A stretch of 64,000 nt of DNA. Source: Pontibacillus sp. HMF3514. GTDB lineage: Bacteria > Bacillota > Bacilli > Bacillales > BH030062. The notes beneath the pieces were generated by a model. It made no database searches. It saw only the letters and a program-made list of their open reading frames with translations, and was not told the DNA's origin. Position numbers and translations under genes: made by a program. Where the stretch lies: contig NZ_CP047393.1 of NCBI RefSeq assembly GCF_009858175.1, positions 3,782,001 through 3,846,000 on the forward strand, in the 5' to 3' direction. Of this stretch, positions 8,148-17,712 are shown in pieces (positions within the stretch are counted from its first letter, which is position 1; the number at the start of each line of letters is the position of its first letter).

Positions 8148-9365
8148 CTACGTCTTACCTAATGCTTCCGCTTCCACCTTAATAGAACCATATAGTTCAG
8201 GAATGTTGTGAGAAACTTCCTTCAACATATTTGGTAGATGTGGAGCTAATTTAGATAAAGCTATCGGATTCGCACACAATGCATTAAATAACGCTAAATG
8301 CTCACTTGAGTAAGGCTGTAATCTCCGAATATACTCTAATGTTAAACGGTAGGCAGGTAGCATTTTTTCATCTCGCTTTGTATGAAAGGCTTCCATTTCC
8401 TGCTTCCAATCTTCCCCTTTATCCATATTATTCAACGCCTCAGCAAGTAAAAATGATTGCGCAAAAGCATCATTAACGCCCAGTCCAGTGGATGGATCTT
8501 TACAATAAGCCGCATCCCCAATAAGTGCCCAACCGTTTCCATAAGGTTGTTTTAGAAAGTTTGGTACACCTGGCGTCCCTACGACTTTTCCTATCAGTTT
8601 CGCATTTTGCATTCTTCGTTTCATCCCGTAATGCTTTTGATATACATGTTCAAAGGCTTCTTTCGGATTCTTGCTAAACTCATAAAATTCTTCTGGATGA
8701 ATTTCTAACCCTAAGCAGTCCATATTAGGCTCCATAGGAAATAAAAAGCCAATTCTTCCCTCATTCAAAAAGATTTCCGTTGTAGGTTCAGGTAGAGGCT
8801 CAATTCCTTCATAATAGCCATAAAAAACAGGGCGAATCGGATCTTGTTCTTTATATGATTCAGCTTCTACAAGCTTTGCTACTTTGGAGTGCACACCGTC
8901 CGCTCCTATTACAAGATCTGCTAAAACATTCTGAGAATCATCCTGCTCTGTTTGAATTTGAACTCCCTTTACTTTTCCCTTTTCTACTATTACACTTTTT
9001 AACTTTGTATTCTCATTAAGGGTTACATTTGTATATTCACAAGCCTTCTCCACTAGGATCGAATCGAGGTGATTACGCCTGGGAGCAAGAGAGTACTCTG
9101 ATTTCGGACCTTCTATAAAACTATCACCTATGTAGGTGCGCATTCGTTCTAGTCTTCTTAAACCATTTCCCTCTACACGTTCCAACACTCCCAGAGCTTT
9201 TAAGTATTGCGTATGAGAAAGGTGGTGAGTGGATAATGTATCGCTCGGAAATGTTGCTTTATCAATTAACAAAACATTTTTGTCTTGGCCACCAAGTAAA
9301 ATAGCTAGACTAGCTCCAGCGGCTCGTGCTCCTACAATAACGACATCATATTTATGCTGTACCAT
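8148..9365 (-). CDS. FAD-dependent monooxygenase (PHBH fold)
   Basis: 405 residues. N-terminal FAD motif VGARAAG (the usual GxGxxG with Ala in the second position), an NAD(P)H-contact GADGVHS near residue 155 and the second FAD motif GDAAYCKDPSTGLG near residue 285. The family hydroxylates aromatics or acts as halogenase/geranylgeranyl-type reductase; the substrate is unknown here. The start at 9365 was chosen over one seven codons earlier because GGAGG lies five bases before it. It converges on the preceding membrane-protein gene. Confidence 0.85.
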   Translation of the reverse strand: MVQHKYDVVIVGARAAGASLAILLGGQDKNVLLIDKATFPSDTLSTHHLSHTQYLKALGVLERVEGNGLRRLERMRTYIGDSFIEGPKSEYSLAPRRNHLDSILVEKACEYTNVTLNENTKLKSVIVEKGKVKGVQIQTEQDDSQNVLADLVIGADGVHSKVAKLVEAESYKEQDPIRPVFYGYYEGIEPLPEPTTEIFLNEGRIGFLFPMEPNMDCLGLEIHPEEFYEFSKNPKEAFEHVYQKHYGMKRRMQNAKLIGKVVGTPGVPNFLKQPYGNGWALIGDAAYCKDPSTGLGVNDAFAQSFLLAEALNNMDKGEDWKQEMEAFHTKRDEKMLPAYRLTLEYIRRLQPYSSEHLALFNALCANPIALSKLAPHLPNMLKEVSHNIPELYGSIKVEAEALGKT

Positions 9366-9579
9366 TGAATCCTCCGTTCTATCCATGCTCTATATCTACT
9401 ATAACAATAATCCTTTCTAATGATTAAAATGCACTTCATATTTTTTAAACAAGCATATCGTGAATAAAAGATAGGATTTGACTGAAAATTAGCGATATTT
9501 ATCGAATATCTTAATTTGTACATATCATACACCCTATTTTAAAAACTTTTAAGTACTCATCCTACTATATGAAAATTTT

Positions 9580-9594
9580 AATTTTCTGATAATT
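9580..9594 (+). promoter_or_regulatory. CodY-box-like operator at the amino acid ABC promoter
   Basis: AATTTTCTGATAATT matches the CodY consensus AATTTTCWGAAAATT at 14 of 15 positions. It lies just upstream of a GATAAT -10 (9599-9604), where binding would block RNA polymerase. Control by branched-chain amino acids/GTP through CodY is inferred from the site and from the importer downstream. Confidence 0.55.
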
Positions 9595-9644
9595 ATGGGA
9601 TAATAGATTAGGAAAACAGAAAATTTGGAGGGGGACATATCTAG

Positions 9645-10427
9645 ATGAAGATGAAGAAATTACTGACTTTACTTATTGCAGTTCTAACGGTTTCACTGCT
9701 TGCTGCATGTGGCAGTGGTTCCACAAATGGAGATGATGGAAGTAGTGACGGAGAGACATATACAGTTGCTACAGATGCTAACTTCAAACCATTTGAATAC
9801 AAAAACCCTGACACTGGGGAAATGGAAGGTTTCGACATTGAATTAATGAAAGCTATCGCTAAAGAAGCAGGCTTTAATGTTGAATTCAAAACCATGCAAT
9901 TTGATGGGTTAATTACTGGAATGCAATCTGGTCGTTATCCTTTAGCGATTGCTGGTATCTCTATTACAGAAGAACGTAAAAAGTCAATCGCATTCTCTGA
10001 TCCATATTACGACTCTGGTTTAATTTTAATGGTTAATAAGAACAACGACGAGATTAAATCCATTGATGATGTAGATGGAAAAAAAGTTGGAGTTAAAACA
10101 GGCTCTACAAGTGAATCTTACTTGAAAAACAACACAGATGCTGAAATTAAAGCTTTCCCTAATATCATCAACGCATATATGGACGTAAAGAACGAACGTC
10201 TTGAAGCTTCTCTTTATGACTTACCTAATGTTAAATATTACATTCAACAGAATGGTGACGATAAGCTGAAAACAGTCGGTGATGTACTAGAGGGGCAATC
10301 TTATGGTATCGCACTACCTAAAGATTCTGACTTAGTCGATGATGTAAATAAAGCGCTACAAGCTGTTAAAGACAGTGGAAAATATGATGAAATCTATGAA
10401 AAGTATTTCGGATCAAAACCTGAATAA
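9645..10427 (+). CDS. Amino acid ABC transporter substrate-binding lipoprotein
   Basis: Extracellular receptor (SBP family 3) for a polar amino acid importer. 260 residues: signal peptide with lipobox LLAAC (lipidated Cys22), a Gly/Ser/Asp-rich linker, then the ligand-binding fold with the family pattern FKPFEY...GFDIELMKAIAK. Most like glutamine/arginine/cystine receptors; ligand not decidable. GGAGGGGG precedes the start. It heads the operon with permease and ATPase and is separated from them by a strong hairpin, which would keep receptor transcripts in excess. Confidence 0.92.
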   Translation: MKMKKLLTLLIAVLTVSLLAACGSGSTNGDDGSSDGETYTVATDANFKPFEYKNPDTGEMEGFDIELMKAIAKEAGFNVEFKTMQFDGLITGMQSGRYPLAIAGISITEERKKSIAFSDPYYDSGLILMVNKNNDEIKSIDDVDGKKVGVKTGSTSESYLKNNTDAEIKAFPNIINAYMDVKNERLEASLYDLPNVKYYIQQNGDDKLKTVGDVLEGQSYGIALPKDSDLVDDVNKALQAVKDSGKYDEIYEKYFGSKPE

Positions 10428-10465
10428 GGCAACGTTCATAACACCGTAGAAAACCCCGAACAGAA

Positions 10466-10498
10466 GCGTAACAAGTTATGAACTTGTTACGCTTTTTT
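10466..10498 (+). terminator. Intercistronic terminator/attenuator between receptor and permease
   Basis: Perfect 12-bp stem GCGTAACAAGTT/AACTTGTTACGC, 3-nt loop, six T. No promoter is obvious before the permease, so partial read-through is the likely mode. Confidence 0.85.
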
Positions 10499-10536
10499 CA
10501 CTCTTAAATACATCATTCTAAGGAGCGAGCAATTCT

Positions 10537-11199
10537 ATGATTGACGATTTTTTAAACTCACACTATATAAAAGTATTGCCAGACCTTATTCCAGGCATGG
10601 GGTGGACACTAGGTTTAACTCTCGCCGGACTATTTTTAGGCTTCATTTTAGGAGCTATTGTAGGTCTAGGGCGTCTATCTCGATTTAAAATTATATCGGG
10701 TATCTGTTCATTCTATGTAGAAGTTGTTCGAGGAACACCAATGCTAGCACAAATTCTATTTATTTATGCAGGTCTTACTAGAGATGTAATTGGATTTAAT
10801 ATCGACCCTATTACAACATCTATTATTGCCATAGCGATTAATGCAGCTGCCTATATCGCTGAAATTGTACGAGGAGCTGTTTACTCCATTGAAAAAGGAC
10901 AACACGAAGCCGGGCGTGCATTAGGCCTTTCCGAAAAACAAACCATGCGCTATATTGTTTGGCCTCAAGCTTTTAAACGTATGATTCCACCATTAGGAAA
11001 CCAATTTGTTATTAGTCTTAAAGATACATCATTACTTTCGGTTATCGCAGTTAACGAACTTTTATATGCAGGTAAACAGTATTATAATGTTACTTATACA
11101 CCATTCCAAACTCTCATCATGGTGTGTTTACTTTACTTATGCATGACGATCCCTGCATCCCTATATTTACGCAGACTAGAAAGGAAGCTGGACGTATAA
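10537..11199 (+). CDS. Amino acid ABC transporter permease (HisM/GlnP family)
   Basis: 220 residues, about five membrane segments, with the cytoplasmic EAA loop [22 protein letters not shown] near residue 125 that docks on the ATPase. A single permease gene implies a homodimeric channel. Two bases separate it from the ATPase gene. Confidence 0.93.
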   Translation: MIDDFLNSHYIKVLPDLIPGMGWTLGLTLAGLFLGFILGAIVGLGRLSRFKIISGICSFYVEVVRGTPMLAQILFIYAGLTRDVIGFNIDPITTSIIAIAINAAAYIAEIVRGAVYSIEKGQHEAGRALGLSEKQTMRYIVWPQAFKRMIPPLGNQFVISLKDTSLLSVIAVNELLYAGKQYYNVTYTPFQTLIMVCLLYLCMTIPASLYLRRLERKLDV

Positions 11200-11200
11200 T

Positions 11201-11923
11201 ATGATTACTGTTAACGATCTACACAAACATTTTGGTAGTTTAGAAGTCTTAAAAGGAATAGATGCAAAAGTAGAAGAGAAAGAGGTTGTATGTGTTATCG
11301 GTCCTTCTGGTTCAGGTAAAAGTACTTTCCTCAGATGCTTAAACTTACTTGAAGATGTGACATCCGGAGAAATTACAATTGATGGAGATGTCGTCACAGA
11401 TCCTAAAGTAGATATTAATGCCGTACGTTCACAAGTAGGCATGGTGTTCCAACACTTTAACCTTTTCCCTCATAAAACGGTTCTAGAAAATATCACCCTA
11501 GGTCCTATTAAAGTAAAAGGTGAGTCTGAACAGGAAGCGAACGAAAATGGAAGATCTTTGTTAGAAAAAGTAGGGTTATCTGATAAAGCAGATATGTACC
11601 CAGAGAGTTTATCTGGAGGACAAAAGCAACGTGTCGCCATAGCACGCTCTCTAGCCATGAACCCTAAAGTCATGCTATTCGATGAGCCAACCTCTGCATT
11701 AGACCCTGAACTTGTTGGGGATGTTCTCGAAGTAATGAAAGACCTGGCACATGAAGGGATGACCATGGTTGTGGTTACACACGAAATGGGCTTCGCGCGT
11801 GAGGTAGGACACCGTGTTCTATTTATGGATGAAGGTGTCATTATGGAAGAAGGAGATCCTAAACAAATCTTCGAAAACCCTCAAGACCCGCGTACACAAT
11901 CATTCTTAAGTAAGATCCTATAG
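11201..11923 (+). CDS. Amino acid ABC transporter ATP-binding protein (GlnQ family)
   Basis: 240 residues with Walker [10 protein letters not shown] (34-42), signature [15 protein letters not shown], Walker [14 protein letters not shown] and the switch histidine in VVTHEMGF. Energises import by the preceding permease and receptor. Full family length; last gene of the operon. Confidence 0.95.
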   Translation: MITVNDLHKHFGSLEVLKGIDAKVEEKEVVCVIGPSGSGKSTFLRCLNLLEDVTSGEITIDGDVVTDPKVDINAVRSQVGMVFQHFNLFPHKTVLENITLGPIKVKGESEQEANENGRSLLEKVGLSDKADMYPESLSGGQKQRVAIARSLAMNPKVMLFDEPTSALDPELVGDVLEVMKDLAHEGMTMVVVTHEMGFAREVGHRVLFMDEGVIMEEGDPKQIFENPQDPRTQSFLSKIL

Positions 11924-11929
11924 GATAAA

Positions 11930-11970
11930 AAAGATTCCAGCCCCCGTGTAATAGGCCGGAATCTTTTTTA
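11930..11970 (+). terminator. Terminator of the amino acid ABC operon
   Basis: AAAGATTCC/GGAATCTTT stem with extra GC pairs and a T run. Confidence 0.85.
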
Positions 11971-12023
11971 TGTAAGAGATATCGGTATCGCCAATATAGC
12001 GATACCGATGTTATATCAGTAAC

Positions 12024-12221
12024 TTAATAGCTTTTCTCTTCTTGAACCTCATGGTATTTATCTAAAATGTATAATTTACTAGGCTTGTTCTCTTCAGCCA
12101 TTTCTTCGGCTTTAGCAATTGCCTTATCTTTTTTCTCATAATGATCAGTAGGGGCGATATCCTCTACTTTTACATACCAACCTGTAGCATCTTTATTGGG
12201 TGCAACTGTATATTCCTTCAT
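12024..12221 (-). CDS. DUF2188-like small protein
   Basis: 65 residues. The pattern GWYVKVEDIAPTDHYEKKDKAIAKAEEMAEENKP resembles DUF2188, a small alpha/beta domain of unknown role. The start is set at the ATG preceded by GAAGGAGAG; the longer frame adds an unrelated leader. Stands alone on the minus strand. Confidence 0.7.
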   Translation of the reverse strand: MKEYTVAPNKDATGWYVKVEDIAPTDHYEKKDKAIAKAEEMAEENKPSKLYILDKYHEVQEEKSY

Positions 12222-12727
12222 CTTGATCTCTCCTTCTTTCTTGAATATGTAGATATGTTCCCAAATAGAACATTTGCCAAACATGGTTCATAGAACTGGA
12301 GGTTGTGCTTTTGTGCGGAGCTCTTTCAATATGGTTCCATAGCCGGTTTTTTAGTAGCCTTTTTCTTACGTCTTGGAGGCGGAGTGCCAGGCGTTCATCT
12401 TGATTTAACCAAGTATCAATTTGCAAATCGTTATAGGCACTAGCACGCTGTTGCCATTTCATACCACCCATGCATTGAAATCCTTATATTGTGCTCGTTC
12501 ATGGATGTCGTTATCAATTAAATGTAGTTTTTCAGTTTGTTTTTGACCCATTTTCTAATCCCCCACTTGTAAAAGATGATTTTGTGTTTATCGCAACTGA
12601 TTAAAAATCGTAGCACCCCCCCTAATAATCCCCAAACGTATTCAGAGGTGATGAATCACACTCAGTGACTTCAGTAAAGCTCAGTAAGCTTTAGTGATAC
12701 AATTTCATTTTTTTATGATGAAACATT
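12222..12727. other. Intergenic stretch with possible decayed small gene
   Basis: About 500 bp with no convincing intact gene. On the minus strand a 30-codon frame starting MGQKQTEKLHL (near 12,553) stops just after a second ATG in another frame. A third frame near 12,340-12,400 encodes GTPPPRRKKKATKKPAMEPY, which looks like a natural basic C-terminus. Joining them would need at least one frameshift. A frameshifted small gene is possible but unproven. Confidence 0.3.
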
Positions 12728-12755
12728 AAAAAAAACGAACCCCTAAGGATTCGCT
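12728..12755 (-). terminator. Terminator after asparagine synthetase
   Basis: On the minus strand GCGAATCC/GGGTTCG stem followed by eight T. Confidence 0.8.
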
Positions 12756-12769
12756 TTTTCATAAAAATA

Positions 12770-14275
12770 TTAAGCTGTTGCCCATTTTCCGATTGTATCG
12801 AAAATAGATTGTTCAGGGTAATACTGTTTAAAATACTTGAAATACAGTGCTTCTTGTTTACTTCTAAGTTCAATAGAAGCTTCTTTTTGTAACTGCTTGA
12901 ATTCCTGATCATTAATATGTTCATTTGCATAGTTTTCAAGAATATCAAGTGCACCGCTGCCTTCAGAGAACTCTTCTTTCTTTCTCCATAACACGTGCTC
13001 AGGAAGCATATTATTAAAGGATTTGCGGAGAATCGTTTTCTCCATTTGCTCTTCAGTATGAAGCTTAAGATTCGCGGGGATCTCAAGAGCATCCTGAATA
13101 AGGTCTAAATCTAAGAAAGGAACACGTAATTCAAGGGAATGTGCCATGCTCATGCGATCGGCACGTTGCAAATTAATATTATGAAGTGTATTGATGACCC
13201 GAATGATTTCATCGTTTAGCGTTTCAGTAGTATCAAATTTCTTCATATAATCATAACCAGCAAACAGTTCGTCTGCACCTTCTCCAGATAAAATAACCTT
13301 CACATGCTGGGATGCAAGCTTGGAAACAAAGTAGTTTGGTAGCGCACTGCGTACTAGAGATGGCTCATAGGATTCTAGAGCATAAATCACCTTTGGAATA
13401 GCTTCAATCAATTCATCAGGTGTATAAACATACTCATAGTGCTCTGTTCCGATTGCTTCTGCTACATCACGAGCTCTTTTAAGATCAACACTTCCTTCTG
13501 AACCGACACAGAATGACTTAACTGGCTTGTCACTTTTGTTTAACTTCGCTGCAATTGCCGCAATTAAACTACTATCTAAACCACCGCTTAAGAGTACACC
13601 TACTTCAACATCAGCTAACAAACGTTTCTCAACAGCATTCGTTAATTGCTCATGGATGATAGAAGTATATGCTTCTTCAACTTTTTCTTCTGTGATTGAA
13701 GGACTTTCAATGCGACGATAGCAAACAAACCCAGTTTCTGGAGTATAGTAATGGCCTGCTGGGAATTCGTGCACATCTTTTGTAACAAGATATAACGTTT
13801 TAAGTTCAGAAGAGAAAATATAATTGCCATCGGTATCGATTCCATAATAAAGCGGTTTGATACCCAAAGTATCTCTTGCTGCCACAAACGTATTATTCTT
13901 TTCATCCGCAATAAAAAAGGCAAACATGCCGTCTAATTGTTTAATGCCTTCGACACCATATTGTTCATATATTTTAAGAGCTGACTCACTATCTGATTCA
14001 GTTAAAAAAGACACGTCTGATGCTTCAAGTTTTTGTTTAAGCTTCGGATAGTTATAAATTTCACCGTTACATACGATCCATTTTGATTCGTCCTGATTGT
14101 GAATTGGCTGAATACCATCTTCCAAACCGATAATGGATAGACGTTGGTGGCCTAGATGAAACTTTTCTAAAGGTACTTCTTTTCCTTCATCTGGACCACG
14201 GTGTTTCATACTGTCCAATACTTCGTTCATTACACTTTTGTCGATATGGCTTGTCATAGCAAATATGCCACACAT
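12770..14275 (-). CDS. asnB: Asparagine synthetase, glutamine-hydrolysing
   Basis: ATP-dependent amidation of aspartate using glutamine. 501 residues: N-terminal class II glutamine amidotransferase with Cys2 (MCGIF), RGPDEG near 26 and NGEIYN near 71, then the synthetase domain with the pyrophosphate loop LSGGLDSS and GEGADELFAGY. Somewhat shorter than E. coli AsnB and clearly shorter than the ~615-residue Bacillus paralogues, but both domains are complete. GAGGTGA precedes the start, and a near-ideal vegetative promoter lies upstream. Confidence 0.92.
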   Translation of the reverse strand: MCGIFAMTSHIDKSVMNEVLDSMKHRGPDEGKEVPLEKFHLGHQRLSIIGLEDGIQPIHNQDESKWIVCNGEIYNYPKLKQKLEASDVSFLTESDSESALKIYEQYGVEGIKQLDGMFAFFIADEKNNTFVAARDTLGIKPLYYGIDTDGNYIFSSELKTLYLVTKDVHEFPAGHYYTPETGFVCYRRIESPSITEEKVEEAYTSIIHEQLTNAVEKRLLADVEVGVLLSGGLDSSLIAAIAAKLNKSDKPVKSFCVGSEGSVDLKRARDVAEAIGTEHYEYVYTPDELIEAIPKVIYALESYEPSLVRSALPNYFVSKLASQHVKVILSGEGADELFAGYDYMKKFDTTETLNDEIIRVINTLHNINLQRADRMSMAHSLELRVPFLDLDLIQDALEIPANLKLHTEEQMEKTILRKSFNNMLPEHVLWRKKEEFSEGSGALDILENYANEHINDQEFKQLQKEASIELRSKQEALYFKYFKQYYPEQSIFDTIGKWATA

Positions 14276-14320
14276 AGAGTCAGGGTCACCTCAACTGTAT
14301 TTTTTGTTTGTACAGAACAC

Positions 14321-14349
14321 ATTATATAATCTTGATAAACATAATCCAA
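14321..14349 (-). promoter_or_regulatory. SigA-type promoter of asnB
   Basis: Minus-strand TTGGAT (-35, 14344-14349), 17-bp spacer, TATAAT (-10, 14321-14326). The transcript would begin about 40 bp before the start codon. Confidence 0.7.
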
Positions 14350-14700
14350 ATGGTGGAAGGGATAAGAAAATAGACGACTATAGAATATATAAGAGGAAAT
14401 ACCTTTCTTTATAAATGCAAGCACATAAAATCAAGTAAAATGAGACCCATTGGAGGCACATTACAATTGTTAATTTTTTTCACTTAAAATCCTGATATTA
14501 TATCTAGACCTTATGTGCAAAGAGCTTTATGCTTAAGGAGTACAGACAACTTTTTTACAATTCATTCGAATAACTATTAAAGTAGAAGAAAACATATTAG
14601 ATTCTTCATAAAGCATATAATTGTAATAGCTCTTATTGTTTTTTCGTTCTTCGTAAAGGGTAAATAAGATTACACTCAGCAATTTTACGGAACAGGTGTG
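14350..14700. other. Intergenic region asnB/ypmR
   Basis: About 350 bp, AT-rich. It must hold the ypmR promoter, but no single -35/-10 pair stands out, and no conserved RNA fold or coding frame was recognised. Confidence 0.4.
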
Positions 14701-15621
14701 ATGAATGTGAAACATAAATCTTTCCTTATCTTAGGACTCATCCTAGGATTAGCAAGTTTTTTTATTTGGATAAGCTTATCTCCAGAAAACCACTTTCCGA
14801 CAACTCCTGTAGAGCAAAATGAAGTTGAAACACAGCAGAAAAAAAACAATGCCGATAAAGACAAAGATGAAAACCCAGATTCCCCAGATGATAAAACTAT
14901 CTCTGATGGTATTAAAGAAGCTATGACACGGGTTGTCGAAGGCGCTATGGGAGTCTTTGTTAAGGAAGACTTAGACATTGTTGCAATCGGGGATTCATTA
15001 ACACAAGGAGTCGGTGATGAAAGTGACAATGGTGGGTATGTAGGGATTTTAGAAAAATCCTTAAAAAAAAGTGAATCAGATCAAAATATCGAGATTAAGA
15101 ACTACGGAAAAAGAGGTAACCGAACGGATCAACTCTTAAAACGTTTAAATAAAGAAGAAATTTCAGAATCCGTAAAAGAAGCTGATATTATTCTGATGAC
15201 AATCGGCGCCAATGATATCATGAAGATCGTAAAGGAAAACTTCACAGACTTAAAGTACGAGGATTTCGTTAAGGAACAAACCCGTTATGAAACTCGTTTA
15301 CAATCGATATTTGATACTATTCAAGTGAAAAATCCAGATGTTAAAATCTTTTTAATCGGAATTTATAATCCTTTTAATCAATATTTCAGTGAAATACCAG
15401 AGCTTGGCCGAATCATGAATGATTGGAATAACATTAGTCGAGATGTTACTTCTCAATATGATAATATATCCTTCATCCCGATCGCTGATCTTTTTGAAGG
15501 GCGTAAGGACTTGTATTATAAAGATAACTTCCATCCGAATCTGGAAGGTTATCAGTTAATGGCAGAGCGTGTTTTTGAATATATTAAAGAATCAATTCAA
15601 CAAGAAGATGAGAAAGCATAA
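14701..15621 (+). CDS. ypmR: YpmR-like SGNH/GDSL hydrolase, membrane-anchored
   Basis: 306 residues. N-terminal membrane anchor (~7-26), a charged linker rich in Asp/Lys, then an SGNH hydrolase: GDSL (97-100, nucleophile Ser99), the block III signature GAND and a C-terminal D-x2-H in DNFHP. The esterase substrate at the cell surface is unknown. ypmS follows 45 bp downstream, the order known from B. subtilis. A GTG directly before the ATG could also start the protein; the ribosome site (ACAGG) is weak for either. Confidence 0.88.
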   Translation: MNVKHKSFLILGLILGLASFFIWISLSPENHFPTTPVEQNEVETQQKKNNADKDKDENPDSPDDKTISDGIKEAMTRVVEGAMGVFVKEDLDIVAIGDSLTQGVGDESDNGGYVGILEKSLKKSESDQNIEIKNYGKRGNRTDQLLKRLNKEEISESVKEADIILMTIGANDIMKIVKENFTDLKYEDFVKEQTRYETRLQSIFDTIQVKNPDVKIFLIGIYNPFNQYFSEIPELGRIMNDWNNISRDVTSQYDNISFIPIADLFEGRKDLYYKDNFHPNLEGYQLMAERVFEYIKESIQQEDEKA

Positions 15622-15665
15622 TAAAGATCTCATCTGAAGCTAGAATTTAGAACAGGAGCATTTAT

Positions 15666-16307
15666 ATGTTCAAGGCAATAACAATTAAAAATAAGTGGAA
15701 ATGGTTATTTTGGACATTATCCGTCGTGAATGTTGTAATGATTGTTTGGCTTGTTGCATTAGTCTACTTGCCAACATCCCATACGAACATTCCTAACAGC
15801 TTACCGTTTCAAGATAAACGTGCTGAATTTACAGTGATGTCCTCAAAGGAAAATTTAAACCAAATCATTAATAGTTATTTAACAGACCTTTCAAAAGATA
15901 GTCCATTCAACTATTCTGTGTCTTTACGAGAGGATATTGAATTGCGCGGGACAATTGTGGCTTTTGATAAGCAGATTCCTGTAACCATGAAACTAACGCC
16001 TGATGTCCAAAAAAATGGTGATATGATCTTACAAGTAAAGTCCATCACCCTCGGAAGGCTGTTTCTGCCAAATAATAAGGTGCTTGACTATATTAAAGAT
16101 CATTACCCTATGCCGGATTGGATTGTGGTAAACCCGGATAAAGAAAATATCTATGTGGCGATTACACAAATGAATCCGATGTATGACATCCGTGTTCGTG
16201 CCAAGGCATTTAACGTCAAAGAAAATCAGCTTGCCTTCACAATCACTGTTCCCCATGAAGTCTTTAGTGAAGAGAAGAGCACGTGGCTGAAAAAACTGGT
16301 TAAATAA
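15666..16307 (+). CDS. ypmS: YpmS family (DUF2140) protein
   Basis: 213 residues: short cytoplasmic N-terminus, one membrane segment (~17-37), then an extracytoplasmic domain typical of DUF2140. Function unknown; the conserved pairing with ypmR suggests a shared envelope role. Preceded by ACAGGAGC. Confidence 0.88.
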   Translation: MFKAITIKNKWKWLFWTLSVVNVVMIVWLVALVYLPTSHTNIPNSLPFQDKRAEFTVMSSKENLNQIINSYLTDLSKDSPFNYSVSLREDIELRGTIVAFDKQIPVTMKLTPDVQKNGDMILQVKSITLGRLFLPNNKVLDYIKDHYPMPDWIVVNPDKENIYVAITQMNPMYDIRVRAKAFNVKENQLAFTITVPHEVFSEEKSTWLKKLVK

Positions 16308-16321
16308 CAAAGACCCTACAC

Positions 16322-16350
16322 AAAAGCCCAGAGCAAACTCTGGGCTTTTT
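16322..16350 (+). terminator. Terminator of ypmR-ypmS
   Basis: AAAGCCCAGAG/CTCTGGGCTTT stem, CAAA loop, T run. Confidence 0.9.
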
Positions 16351-16360
16351 AATAGTCTTG

Positions 16361-17093
16361 TTCCGTTAAAGCCCCCTTATCTGGAAGACTTGGAATCGAG
16401 ATAAATATGAGAGGAGTCCGTTGCTTTTGTGAGAGTTAGGGGGTCAGTGAAACGTCGATACTCCTGTTGCCTCACACGACGTGGGGTAGGTCGACGTTGC
16501 CACACGATGTGGCGGTCTTAGTCGATCTTCCTTGTTTACTTTGAGCCTCCTCGTTCACTCCGTTCTCTGTGGGGTCTCATCTGCCCTTTCTACCACTGGA
16601 GTACGACGTTTCCTTCCCCCCTTGCTTGTATGGAGGTTAACGGACCCTAGTTGTGTGAGCTCTAACCCTTACGGACATCTGTTCCGTTATTTTGAACTTT
16701 AAAGGCATTTCGAGAGTCGTTACGGACATATGGTACCTTATTTGTGACAGATTGCTCTTTATTAAGGTGATTTGCAGCAATTAGCGGAATAAATGTCCGT
16801 AAGCTCTTTAGAAAAACCATTTTAAGGTGAAATAGCGGAACAAATGTCCGTAAGCATTACCTCCTCATATCGCTACGGTTCTGTTCATCACCATTCGGCT
16901 AAGGTGGGCTTGGGAACGGGTTGACTCCTCCGGAAATACGGGCGAGCGAGATCCCGCAAGAAGCGTAGCGTATGAGGAGGCTCGATCGTTCGTCCGGGGA
17001 AAGCAACCCGTTCCCAAGCCCACCCTCTCCACAATAGCAACGGAACCGCCTCTCTCACTAAAACAGTTATTCCAGATAACTGCCAGATTGTTG
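16361..17093. repeat. Composite palindromic repeat, copy 2 (type 2) with nested hairpin
   Basis: Same two-hairpin plan as copies 1, 3 and 4. The unit A stem here is AAACGTCG (16450-16457)/CGACGTTT (16604-16611) instead of AACGGCAA/TTGCCGTT; the unit B stem is GGGCTTGGGAACGGGTTG (16906-16923)/CAACCCGTTCCCAAGCCC (17004-17021). Between them are four copies, two per orientation, of TTACGGACAT(N)TGTTCCG-like words. An extra hairpin of ~70 bp (about 16,470-16,545) interrupts unit A relative to copy 4. Confidence 0.85.
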
Positions 17094-17162
17094 AGTAACT
17101 TATAAAATTACACAAAATGAGGAGAAATCTATTACGATTCCTCCTTACAGCGTTATAATAAA

Positions 17163-17552
17163 TTATTCATCATCTACAATCGGATAAACACCGTTCTCAT
17201 CATGAATCTCTTTTCCTGTTAGAGGAGGATTGAAGACACAAACCATGCGCATATCTGTGGTGCCTCGTAGTAAATGTTCATCATGCTCATCTAGAGCATA
17301 CACTGTACCAGCTTTAATTGGATGAACCTTTCCATCTGATACCGTTTCAACTTCTCCTTCTCCCTCTATACAATACACAGCTTCTAAGTGGTTTTGATAC
17401 CAAATATGCGTTTCCGTTCCTGCTTTAATGATCGTGTCATGCATGGAGAAACCCATATTGTCCTGCTTAAGTAAAAGACGACGACTCGTCCAATTCTCCC
17501 CCTTTATTTCATGTTCTGTTCCAATAACATCTTCTAATCTAACCGTCTTCAT
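17163..17552 (-). CDS. ectC: L-ectoine synthase EctC (no ectA/ectB nearby)
   Basis: Cyclises N-gamma-acetyl-diaminobutyrate to ectoine; cupin enzyme. 129 residues, exactly family length, starting [19 protein letters not shown] and carrying the cupin stretch [22 protein letters not shown] longer frame adds 39 unrelated residues; the chosen ATG follows GAAAGGGG. In most halotolerant bacilli ectC is third in ectABC, but the neighbours here are a repeat element and a DinB-like gene, so ectA and ectB are absent from this locus. They may lie elsewhere in the genome. Confidence 0.93.
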   Translation of the reverse strand: MKTVRLEDVIGTEHEIKGENWTSRRLLLKQDNMGFSMHDTIIKAGTETHIWYQNHLEAVYCIEGEGEVETVSDGKVHPIKAGTVYALDEHDEHLLRGTTDMRMVCVFNPPLTGKEIHDENGVYPIVDDE

Positions 17553-17712
17553 TATTCGCAAATCCCCTTTCAAACTTTTCATAACGCTTACATTTATATA
17601 TACAGTAACGATATAGGAAGATGAATTCAAGTAATCTAGGTTTTTTATAACCACAAAAGGATATTCCACATCTCTATAGAATGTAATACATAGAGTTTAA
17701 GGGGGGATAATC

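Noticed and set aside
12691-13092. 133-residue minus-strand frame
   Set aside because: Lies in another frame within the asparagine synthetase gene and its terminator; the synthetase is clearly the real gene.
14276-14700. T-box riboswitch before asparagine synthetase
   Set aside because: The promoter sits about 40 bp from the start codon, leaving no room for a T-box, and no AGGGUGGNACCGCG-type sequence occurs.
16668-16853. CRISPR-like array
   Set aside because: Only four repeat words, in two opposite orientations, with spacers shared exactly with the copy at 59.9 kb and no cas genes; it is part of an interspersed repeat.
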